NCBI GenBank assembly: GCA_964019695.1 | Contig: OZ026520.1 | Location: 30,786,120-30,850,119, forward strand | Length of the DNA stretch: 64,000 nt | Direction of reading: 5' to 3' | From: Loripinus fragilis | Lineage: Eukaryota; Mollusca; Bivalvia; Lucinida; Lucinidae | In this document: positions 13,601-25,600 of the stretch, piece by piece | How positions within the stretch are numbered: the stretch's first letter is position 1 | How the letters are laid out: each line of letters starts with the position of its first letter | Translations under genes and position numbers: made by a program | Notes under the pieces: model-generated | Seen by the model: only the letters and a program-made list of their open reading frames with translations | Database searches by the model: none | Told to the model about the DNA's origin: nothing

Positions 13601-16600
13601 GGACACATTTTCAATGTTTTGGGGTGAATTTTGTTGACCGCTGGCCGCGTTGGACAGGTGCACGCTTAATAAAGGTGCATTTGCATTCAAAATCATTCCA
13701 GGAGGCTCTAAAATGGCCGCTTATGGGGGGTCACGCTTAATAGAGGTGGCCGCCACAGCAGGTTTGACTGTATATCAAAATAATATTGTTTTTTGATGTC
13801 TGAAGATCTTTTTTACCTTAACAAACAGCATAGACCCTGATGAAATGCTGCATTATGGGGCATTTCATCTGGGTCTTTACTGTTTGCCAAAGTACCTATT
13901 TAGGGGTTTATTAACACTAGTCCCAAATTAATCTTAACAGGATAAAATTGGAAAGAAAGTTTATAGTAAACAAGTTTGTAATATATCAGTTTTAATTTTA
14001 TGATTTCTTCAGTTTGAGTGTTGTACTCATTTTAAGTTTCATGTTCATATTTCAGTTGAAGTCTGATGCCACAAAGCCTCTTGATCACTTTGATACAAGT
14101 CCAACTGTTAAAAATGTGAGTATAGAGAGTCAGCTCTGAAGATTATCGATATAGAGATCCCATGGGTGACCAGCAAAGCTTTAGATGAACCTGTAAGGGA
14201 GTGCAGTGGCTTAATGGTAGTGTGCTTGACTAGAGACAGGGGTTGTGGGTTCGAGCCTCACTGGCATCACTGCGTTCTGTCCTTGAGCAAGACACATTTA
14301 TGCTTGCTTAGTACTGGTTCAACCCGGGAAGACCTGTCCCGAAAAATTGTTGACTGTAACATAAAGAATCAAATCAAACAAAAGATGAAACTTTACATTG
14401 ACACATTCTCACTCAGTCCTTCATTGCTATACGAACATTGTATGGAAGTTGATGAAGATTCAGACTAAAACTAGACATCTAGTCTCAATGGATAGCTGCT
14501 CATATATACAGTGCAGACCCTTTATTACACTATGTTTGTAATCCATAGGAATGGACTACATTATTAGTGAATCGTGTTATAAAGGGACAATTTTATAAAT
14601 GAATTATAGGAAAATGACCATTTAATGGTCATTTTCCTATAATTAATTTGTAAAATTCCATGTTTAAAAAATTTGGAATCCACATCATGAATATGTTATA
14701 TCTAAATCCGTGATGTAATGAGATGTGTTCTAAGGGGACTGCACTGTACCTCTTTGACTACTAAATAACTTAAAATGTTTTTTTTTGTGTGCAATAATCT
14801 GATTGTTTTGAGTTGATGCTTTACATCCCAGTCAACAAATCTTCAGTCATGTTGATCTGTTTTCATGGGTTGAACCTGTGCTAAGCAATGAGGATGAGTT
14901 ATCTTGCTCAAAGACACAACGCTACTCTGATGGAGGGATTGGTAGTGGTCACAAGTCTGGTACTCTAACAACTGAGCTATGGTACTCTCGTCTTATCGAT
15001 CATAATGAACAATAGGTTATTTGCTGTAGAAAGCCCTGTATGTAAAGGGAAAAATGTGGTAACTTCCATTTCTTTGAGTGGTATGCAAAGTCCAATTTTT
15101 TATGACCGAGAGAGGCTAATGCTGAATTTGTATAATGTTACATTTCCATTTTCAGTCCATGGTACACCATTAGTATATCAACAAAAACTTGGATAATACT
15201 AGTATTTGGAACCCAGGACTTTAGTTAAGAGTGCATAACGAAAATTTAATTTTCTTATTTCTCAACCAAAACATATGTTGTGAGTACTCAAAATAACGTC
15301 TCAATGAGATGGTTCTTTTAGGCAGCCAAAACATATGTTAAAATGAATGGGTAAGAAAATGAGATGGTTCTTTTAAGCAGCCAAAACATATGTTAAAACG
15401 AATGGGTAAGAAAATATTTGAGCCACAATCTGTGAAAACCAGCCTTAATGACAAAGTCGTCAAAATTTAGTTAATTACACAGGCCTCATCTACCAAGTAT
15501 TAAGAATTTACCCTGCAAATTGTATGAAGATATCTCCATTATATATGGAAAGATGGTCTTTTGAAACTATAAACTGTCTAAACTTCAACACGCAACGTCA
15601 GAAACATCATGATGTTACTAATGACGCCAAGTTAATTTCCTGATTTGCGGGTTTGTCAGGTGCATGAAAAATGTTATTCCTTGCCAACACACTTTTTATC
15701 ATCCTTAGCATGTGTTCAATGGAATTCGCAGAGAAATTGACTCTGTTTCATTTTTTCCTTGAGTTTGCATGATTTGAAAACGACTGACCATACTTTTAAA
15801 ATTCTGACAGTTGCTAAGGTAAAGTCGTTGCCATGGAAACATGTGGCATGATAATGAAGCAGTTTAATCAAAGACAATTGCCAGTTTTATTTTACTATCC
15901 ACCTGAATAGGTTTTAAGGCAATATATAAAAATGTCAAATCTTAATTTTTGGTGTTTTTCAAATGATTTTTACCAAGAAAGTCCTAAATGTCATTAAGGC
16001 TGGTTTTCACAGATTGTGGCTCATTTATATTTTTACGCTGAAAATTTTTGTTTATCTAAACCTGTGGAACCATTCCTGTTTCATTTATTTCAGGCTGTGA
16101 TAGCTTCTAATGGAGAATTGACCCCTAACTTTACTTATATCTCAGAATTGAGGAAAAAATCTGCGTAAGTTAAGTTAAATTGGGCCTACAGATAAGAGTG
16201 TGTAATTGAGAATTATTTTTCTTATTTCTCAACCAAAACATATGTTGTGGGTACTCAAAAGAACCATCTGATTGAGACGGTTCTTTTGAGCACCCAAAAC
16301 ACATGTTTAAATTGATGGGTAAGAAAATATTTACAGTTTTAAGCTCAAAAAGTTTCCTTAACTTGACCTATGTTAGATTGATGCTCTAGATTACTTTCTT
16401 ATCAGACTCAATATATAGAGGATATTTACTTTTTTGAGTTGAATACCAAATATATTTCATCGAGTGTGCTGAAAACATCAGAATTTTCATGAGTGCGCAT
16501 GTTTTCAACTCACAATCTACGTGATCTATAGCCATCAGGACTTACAGATAAAAAGAAATTTATTTAGCGTCAAAGTGTGAGGCAAGTGACGTCATAATTT

Positions 16601-19600
16601 GTTGATGACGTTACGTAGCATAGGTTGCATGCATTGCCTCACTCACTGAAGCGGGAGGTGTTGAAAATTCAAAATCGAAAAATTTCAGAAAATCTGAATT
16701 ATTTTGGTACCAAAATGTTCCTCATGTTCTAACTAAAAAAATGACTACCCACACTTGATGTTTTGTTCACAAATAAGAAAGTTATAGGCGTTTGAACTTT
16801 CGAAGTGAGCTGCATTAAGTGAATGGAAAAGTCAGAGGTGATAAAAAAAAAACGCTACAGTGAAAATATAGGCTGATATCAATCATAAATCACTAGTGAT
16901 TGATATCATATCATTTCACTAGTGATTGATATCACTTCTATTTGTTTTTGATATGCATTGATTTCACTGCTAAGTATAAAATAAAAATAATTGTCCAAAA
17001 GGAAAGAGGTTTCAACAAAAGACAGGAGGTTGAAGGTTGATGATTTTCTGAAGGATTCAATAATATGGTGGTTTATATGAAAGTAATCCAAGTCATAATA
17101 TATTTATCACTAATGTATAATAAATTAAAAAAACATACATGTATGGCAAGTCTCCATTTTTCTCTGTGTGTTTAATCCCACATAGATTTGGGGTCAAGAT
17201 AGTTTTGCCATTCCTCCATGCTGCTGTCTGATCTGCTGTCCATTTATCCACTTAAAATTGTATTTCTGTGTCAATTGGTCAGATTGCATTCATTTTCTGG
17301 TGTATATGACTAGTACCATTATGATAGATGGTCAATGAACTGATAGTTTTTTCCCATAATCCGCTTATTTACACTGCAGCCACTGTCATTGACCTTGGTA
17401 GATTGGGGATTTTATAGTGCTATAGCTAATTTGGAATTTTTGTGATTTTATGAAATTTAATTTCCTCTAAGTTTTGCATCTAGCAGCAACTCACCATGGT
17501 CTATGATAATTGCACTGTTTCTATAGTTTAGCCCAAGCAGTTTCAAGTTATCATGGGTTATGTCAATTAGGGTTCGCACTGGCTTGAAGAGTACTTGTTA
17601 TTATTGTATATTATCAGAGTTGTTTTGTCTGTGCTGCGTGGCGGCCCTAAAAAGTCTCCCCGCACTTTCATTTAATGCTCTTATTTTTCCAATCCTCAGG
17701 ATTGTGTGTACAATCTCCTTCCATTGGCTGACCTCTTGGCTCTCGTTTGTGGTGTCTTCTGTGAGTTTGTCACTTTCCCATTGGTATCCTGGGTCAGGTG
17801 TGGTACTTGATTGTATCGATTCCTGATCTTTGCACCATTACTTACTTTGAAAATACAGGACTGTCTGGAAAATTCCTTGAAAATAAAATTTGCCATGAAA
17901 AGTACCTTAAAAACACTCAAAAGTCCTTGAATTTACCATTTACAGGAGGATTCAATACTGTCTTTGGAGACTGATATCAATATTAAATTATGCTGCACCT
18001 GCACCAAATAAAGGCACCACAACTTTATACTAATTTTCTAAAATTTATATCTTTAGTAATACAGTCTAGCATTTCAACATTAGAATTTTAACGTGTAAAT
18101 CAGTATTTTTCATAAGTTTTCAGTCCCTGAAAACAGTAGGAAAGTCTTAGAAGTCCTTGAAAAGTCCTTGAATTTTAGACAAACTTTGTCAATGGGGCAA
18201 TGTAAAATCCCACAATAGCAAATATAAATATCCTCCTGCCCTTCTGCACCCCCTGATAATGTCTAGCATGTTTTAAAGCCTACATTATGCTGAAAATAAA
18301 ATGACTTAACTGCTATTTTTCGGAGCCCCCAGATAAAAGTGCGTAATTGAAAAATATTTTTCTTATTTCTCAACCAAAACATATGTTGTGGTACTTAATG
18401 AGCACTCAAAGCATATGTTTAGACTGGTGCTTAAGTAAAAATTATAATTTTACGCTAAAAATTTCACTTCTCTAGACATATGTTTTCCTTTTACTTTTAG
18501 TTCTGCTAAGAAGAGTAGGGTGGTACCTGGTCAGAAGAAGGTGTTAATCCTGGGTGCCGGATATGTAGCAGGACCAGCAGTGGATTATTTAAGTCGAGAC
18601 AAAGATGTACATGTCACTGTTGGTAAGTCCAATATCACAAAATACAAAGAATTATCAAATACAGATCTGAATCTATCCTCCTAAAATCAGCTCCGAACCG
18701 TCCGCCTGGAAAACACATTAACTATGATTTAATTGCTTTTTCTTGCAGTGGGCAAGGGAGTCTGCAATCAAACTTATAAGACAGTTCATAATTAAAGTTA
18801 TTTTTCATGCCTAGGTTAGATAGTTTATCTGTCATTTAGCTGTGTATAAATAGCACACTGAAATGCAAGACTTTTTATGAGTTTGTTCAGAGCTATAGGT
18901 CAGTGGAAGATTTGGGGATAGATTTTAGTCTGAATAGGTTTTAAATACTATGTCCTAGATTTGGCTCTTTCATCAACTTTGAAATTGTGCTATTATTTAA
19001 AATATTTTTTTAAGTTTCTGTCTACCTGGAACATTTTTAAACCTCCCCCCCATTCATGACAATTGTCCTCTGCTCAGTCATCTGCTTCTTATGTTTTTTG
19101 ATAGCCTATTTTCCAAACAATGTGGACTCAGACCAGTCTGATCAGGGTTCCTACTGTTTGCTACCATGATAAAAGTAGTCTTGAGTGCATCTTTGGTTTT
19201 GTTTGGTTTGATTCTTTCCATATTGCAGTCATGCCGAGATGGGTCTTTCTGGGTTGAACCAGTACTAAGCAGCGGAGTGCATCTGAATATATGCAGCAAC
19301 AGACAACATTTTTAGGACAACAAATATTGGCAGATAAGGGTTAAAAGTCTATGATCGCAAAACATTGTATAAATTGTGCCGTGACATGTGATTTCCAACA
19401 ATGTGGCATATTGACAAGTGTAGACTCATACGAGCCTGTGCAGCCTCCTTTTAAGCTTAGAAACTCCAAATGATGTTCAGTCAGTAGCTTAACACTCATA
19501 GAATATTCAAGTGACTAGCAAAGGCTCTGATCAAACTCTGTGTATGAGCAGGCTGATCTGAGGCTTTGCTGATCGCACATTCCACATTGTTGGAAATCCC

Positions 19601-22600
19601 ATGCCACAGCCCATTTGTGAGTCCTAAATATGCACATCATTTGTCTGTTTGGTTTGTGGTTTTAAGTCCCAGTCAATAGCAATAGTCATGTCAAGACGAT
19701 CAGTTAAGTTATCCTAACCACACTTTTTCCTGGCCAAGATTTACTAAGCAGTTAACCAGTACTTTGTGCACATACTTTCACTTGTAACTGACACCAACCC
19801 TTGAATCAGCAGAATGAGGAGAATGACCATAGAAAATATTTCATAATCAATCTCCATGAAAGTATGGGACCGAGCAGGGATCATACTCATGACCCCTGGA
19901 TCTGTAATCAGTCTTGCTACCGATTGTGCTATGGGGCATATTGTTAATCCCATGCTGGACTATGCTGACATTTAACTCTTTGCATGCTGGGTAATTTTCA
20001 TCATTTTTTTTGTCATCTGCAGATATTTTTCAAAATTAACTTTCAAAATATTCTTTCAAGAACACTATCAGAGTGTCAAGAGAGGAAAGTGACTGTGAAG
20101 TCTGGGAGGGGTGGCCGTCCTCTTGCTGCTCCGTGGTCTGTCCATGGTGATGCCCTAACCCGACCTAGGTTTCGTATATAGTAAGACTCTTCAGGGGGTC
20201 CTGTGTTGAACTGGATTCTTTGGCTTCGAATCCGTGAATGTTTGAAAAACATTCAAATGCACTTTATATAGTCATAAAAAACGGCTCCAAAAACGGCTCC
20301 AAAGAAAGCAAATTGCCGATACTGCCCCAGAATGAACAAATCAAAATATTTCATTTGCACATACACTGGTTACAGGTACGCCACGAAACTACGTGGCCTC
20401 TACACCACCAGAAACCTGGTCTATCTCATCACATGTACAAACTGTGCCAAACAGTATGTAGGAGAAACCAAAAGGGAATTCAAATTCAGAATGGCGGAGC
20501 ATTATACGGGATACACGTGTCAAAAGAGAAACACCAGTATCCATATATTTCAATGAACCTGGCCATTCATTTGAAAACATGATATTCCAAATCATACAAA
20601 TACTCCCAATGGATCCTGAAGACGACAGGTCCACAACCAGACGTCGTATTTGCGAAAGATATTTGATTTATCAGCTCCACTCGCTGAAAACCTTGGGTCT
20701 CAATGTGTTTGGATAAGACACCAGCAAACCTCAGTCACTTTCACTATCAGAGTGTCAATCTGTTTAGATCCAAAATTGTTTGCAAAGATTATCATCAGAC
20801 GACAAAATTCACCGCTGGCAAGCAAAGAGTTAACATAGTATAAATACCTCACAGCCCCTTAGATACTCCACTTAGAACTCTAGAATTGACCAGCAAGGTA
20901 TTATTTGAAATTGTCATTTCAGTTTTGTCAGAACACTTTCTGTCATCTTTCACTGTTAACCCTTAAAACGCCAAGAAAAAAATACTTCTGAAAAATGACG
21001 TCTGCTGAAGTAGTCTGCTGCAAACAATTGCCTAACAGTACTGACAAATTAAGTATAGAAGCAAACAGGGTGGACCCAGATCAGACTGCTCCTATAGGAT
21101 CAGTCTGTTCTGGGTCCACACTGTTTGCCATAGAGGCTTCTTAAACATTTCAGCAGACGAGAAAAGCAGACGACTTTTGTTGCGATTGGCGCATTAAGGG
21201 TTAAGCATGAACGAAAACTTACCCAAAGCTACATTCTCCTAATTATAGTGTCTCAGTTTCATGAAGAGCTGAGCAAAATCCAGGAGGTGACTGAACGAGC
21301 AGATTGTGTCTTGATGGAACTAGGTCGAGAAGAAGATTTGGACAAATTGGTTCCTGATCATGATGTTGTTGTCAGGTAAGCTTACTCAACACCATTAGCG
21401 CTATTCCTAAAAGAAATCCTTCCAGTTTCATGGTTTAGACTAATCATTTAACCCTTAAAGCGCCAATCACGACTGCAGCAGACGACAAATTTTGCCTCAT
21501 CTTTCTTAATTTTTGGAAGAAATAAGGTATGATATTTCATGAGAATCGTCTGCTGGCAGACGATTCTCATGAAATACCATGCCTTATTTGTTATTTTTGA
21601 AAAAGCAGCAAAATTCGAAATTGTCGTCTGCTGCAAGTTGTAGGTGGCGCTTTAGGGGTTAAATACTAAAAAGTAGATTGGAGACTTTAGCAAAATGATT
21701 GTCTGAAATGTCAATCTATATGTCTGAAATCCAACTTTCTATTACAACTTTCATCGATACACCAAGGTGTGACTGTACTACAGTCAAATTTCAATGGCAT
21801 TAGGACTTTAGTTAAGAGTGTGTACCAGAAAAATAATTTCCTGATTTTTCAACCAAAACATATGTTGTGGGTACTCAAAAGAACCGTCTCAATGAGATGG
21901 TTCTTTTGAGCATCCAAAACATATGCTAAAAATTATGGGTAAGAAAATATTTACAATTTTATGCTGAAAATTTTTATTTATCTAACCCTATAGGCACTAA
22001 CACTTTTAGAACCGTGGAAATCAGACATAGATTGGAGACTATACAGTGAAAATTCAATGGCTTGAACATGGATAGCTCGTTTACCATGATTAATTCGAAC
22101 TCCCTCTTGATTTATTAGAAATTTTTTTAATATTTCCATACCTCCAGTTATCCATATATTTATGAACTTTTTGACAGGTTTGTCTTTATTTCATCTATAA
22201 AAGGTTTTCTGTGTGTAAACATTAGAATGGCCTCATTGAGATGATTCTAATGATTACACACGGCATACCTTTATTTGATGGAAGTGGAAGATCAATAGAA
22301 TAATTTCTTGCGCACCGAATAAGGATATCTGAGATTTTACCCTGGGATAGAAAATGTTATCTTACCCATGCTATCTTACCCAGGATGTCAAGTAACATCA
22401 TCATGTGAAATTGCATCTTAGCGTATTCAGGGACTTCTGGAAGCTTAAAGAAAGCAATAAAGAAATAAGTAAGTAGGTAAATAAATAAAAACAGTGATGA
22501 GCAAGAAAAAGAATCCATTATTTGTGTGAGGGTAGGATAGAAAAATCCTTCCCTCTGGATCACCTTTTGTCATCACTCGGAGAGCCTGGTTATGCCAAAC

Positions 22601-25600
22601 AGTGATTCTATGAACAGATTTTTCTATCCTACCCTCACACTCATGATGGATTCCTATAATTCACTTAATGCCTCCAGATCTTGTGCTATAATTAACTTTT
22701 GGTGGCTCAAACTACCCCTATCTCGAACAAATTTCCATAGTTCTAAAAGTGTTAGTGTCATGGAAGTTTGACTCTAGTACAGCTGTACCTTGCAGTATCG
22801 ATGAAAGTTACAATGGAAAGTTGGATTTCCGACATAATTTTCATAGGGATGGGTCTTTTCGTATCAAAATTACTACATTTTAGCAGAAATCACACTTTCA
22901 ATACTGTAAATCCTGGCAACAGTTCTCATTTTACATGTATTTTTTTCTCATTTAAAAAACAGAACATATTACCAGACAATTTGCTTTCATGAACCATGCA
23001 AGTTTCTGAAAAACAGTTTGCCAAAATCCAATTTCACTTGACATAAAGTAATCAAGGGAGACCAATTCTACAGCAACCACAATTAGTTGATAGCTTAATA
23101 CCATATTGTTTGATTTTTAAACTGGTATGGCTTCAACTGTTTGTTTAATGTTCATCCTCTTAATGTCAGTAGTTGTCAAACTTAAGGGTAAATTGATATA
23201 ATTTGCAATGAAAACATGAGAACTTAAAGCACAGCTATAAAACAAATGGGTATAAAACGATGCGACCAAAGTTTTTTCATTAAACCTCTTTATAAATGAA
23301 AATCTTTTTGATATCTTTATAATAACCTGTATTAATGGTGCACTAATTTAACTATCCAACAACACTGAATCTTTGTAACAGCAGACTCACTTTAACGAAA
23401 TAAACCACTGAGGACAAACACTTACATTATAAAGAAGGTTGACTATCTAATTTGGAACTTTTGTTTGCACATACCTTTCTAGTAATTTGGCTCTGACACT
23501 AAAATGGTTAATATTTAATATACAGTTGTGTGCTACATCATCAGAAAATCTGTAAATGAAAGCTGGGACCAGAGTTTAGACCTTTAGCTCAACTAGATAG
23601 GTGCACATGCATTTTTAAAGAGTGACTCAACATACATGTAATAAATAGAGATTATTACATGGCAATTTCCATATGGGCTTCGTTGCGACAAAACCTGTCT
23701 TCAGGGTTTCCAACAAAGCGAGACTCAAACCAGTCTCCTCAGCTGCAGAGACTAGCTAGAAAATTGAAATTTTACCCGTAACAAGGTTAGATATGATACT
23801 TTCCAAACAGCGAACAAAAAAGGGGCTGATCAGTCTGCGCGGATGTTGTTCCCAAATCTCTGACGGCAGGTTTTCTTGCATCATGGCCCACATCATACCC
23901 TACATGAACCTGAGATACCCAAATTTGTCCGAGGGCTGATATGGGTCAAGGGTTGCTATAGGGTATGATATGAAAATTGTCATTTCATCATCTATTTATC
24001 AAAGTTTTTTTCTGACAAATAAACCTTGAACATATATATTTTATCCTCCAAATCATTTGTTTTACAAGAAGCAAACAGCCTCATGTTCTTCTATGGGCAA
24101 ATGAGAATGTAATGATATGAGTCAAGTGACCTCATTATGATTTTAAAGTGATGTCATCATGTTGTGTTGTGTCTCAGCGTAGTCAGAAACTCCGGGGAGC
24201 CATTTTTAAGAAAAAATAAAAATGCAAAACTTAATGGTTTTTTTATCTCTAGAGCTCTTGCAATTTGCTGAAAATAACATTCAAATTGTCATAGCCTTAT
24301 AAGTTTGTTTTTCTTACTTAAATTATATCAAATAATTAGGTGAATTTCATCAATTTTGTGAAGGAGTACCGCGCATACTTGTATTTTAATGTTTGATGTT
24401 TTGTTTATTAAAATACAGCTTTTATACATGATGTCTGCATGGTAAAAGAGCGCAATGATAGCTGCATTGTAATCAGATATACTAATCTGTGTATATTACA
24501 TGCTTAAAAAGATTAATATTTTATCTAATTGTAAAAGAGATTTGCCATTTTCTCTGTAACGGATCCATTATACAATATAATCTTCATTATTGCTTCACTT
24601 GAAACTTTAGGGCATTGGTGAAGTATAGCCAAGCGATTAGAGTTGATCCTTTGCAGTTGTCCAGATAAGTGGGGGCCATTCATAAATCAATTAACTTATT
24701 ACTGAATTAAAACTTGGAGTGGATTCTCAAAAGTAACGTCTCATTCAGATTGTTCTTTTCAGCCTCCAAAACATGTTTAGACTGAAAATAATTGCAGTTT
24801 AAGCTACAACAATCGTTTAATAAGACATATGCCTTTGTCTAAAATTTTAGTGTAAAATTGTAAATATATTCATCAGTTTTAACATATGTTTTGGGTACTC
24901 ATTGAGACAGTTCTTTTGCGTACCCACAACATATGTTTTGGCTGAGAAATATGAAAATAATTTTCGTTTACACACTCTTATCTGAAGGACTGTTTTTAGT
25001 AAAAATGCTTATTTAGATGTATGAGCCATGATATGAGATTTCCAACAATGTGGTATATGCGACCAGCAAAGCCTCAGATCAGCCTGCGCAGTCTGATCAG
25101 AGCCTTTGCAAGTCGCTTGCATATTCTATGAGTGTTAAGCTACTGACTGAACATCATTTGGAGTTTCTCAGCTTAAAAGGAGGCTGCACAGGCTGGTCTG
25201 AGTCTACACTTGTCAAAATGCCACATTGTTGGTAATCACATTTCATGGCTCAATTATGCCTTTGTCTAAATCATCTACCATCCATTCAATGCTCATCTTT
25301 CATTCATCAATTTGTTACCTTATCTGAGTCTGTTTGAGTAAGATTTTTTGACCTGGTTGTGTGTGTTGTTCGAAAAGTCCTTTTTAGAACACCATGAGAG
25401 TGTCAAATGGTTTGGATCCAGATCAGGATGCTGTTGATCCTGAGATGGGTCTGATCTGTTTGCAAAGGTTATCAGCATCATCATGTCATAAACAGCTGCC
25501 ACAATTTTTATAAAGTAAATATTTGAGTTTAAATATTAACAATATCGTGTTATTTGCAAGAAAATAAAGCAGAGTGCAGTTGCTCAGTTGATAGAGCATT

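Larger units (their letters stand above)
19973..20834. mobile_element. MITE family 8 (TTTGCATGCTGGGTAATTTT), split by a retroelement
   Basis: Left part TTAACTCTTTGCATGCTGGG (19973-20079) and right part ending GCTGGCAAGCAAAGAGTTAA. The two parts are separated by the insertion at 20080-20741. Related copies lie at about 41030-41275, 50650-50840 and 61160-61310. Confidence 0.75.
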
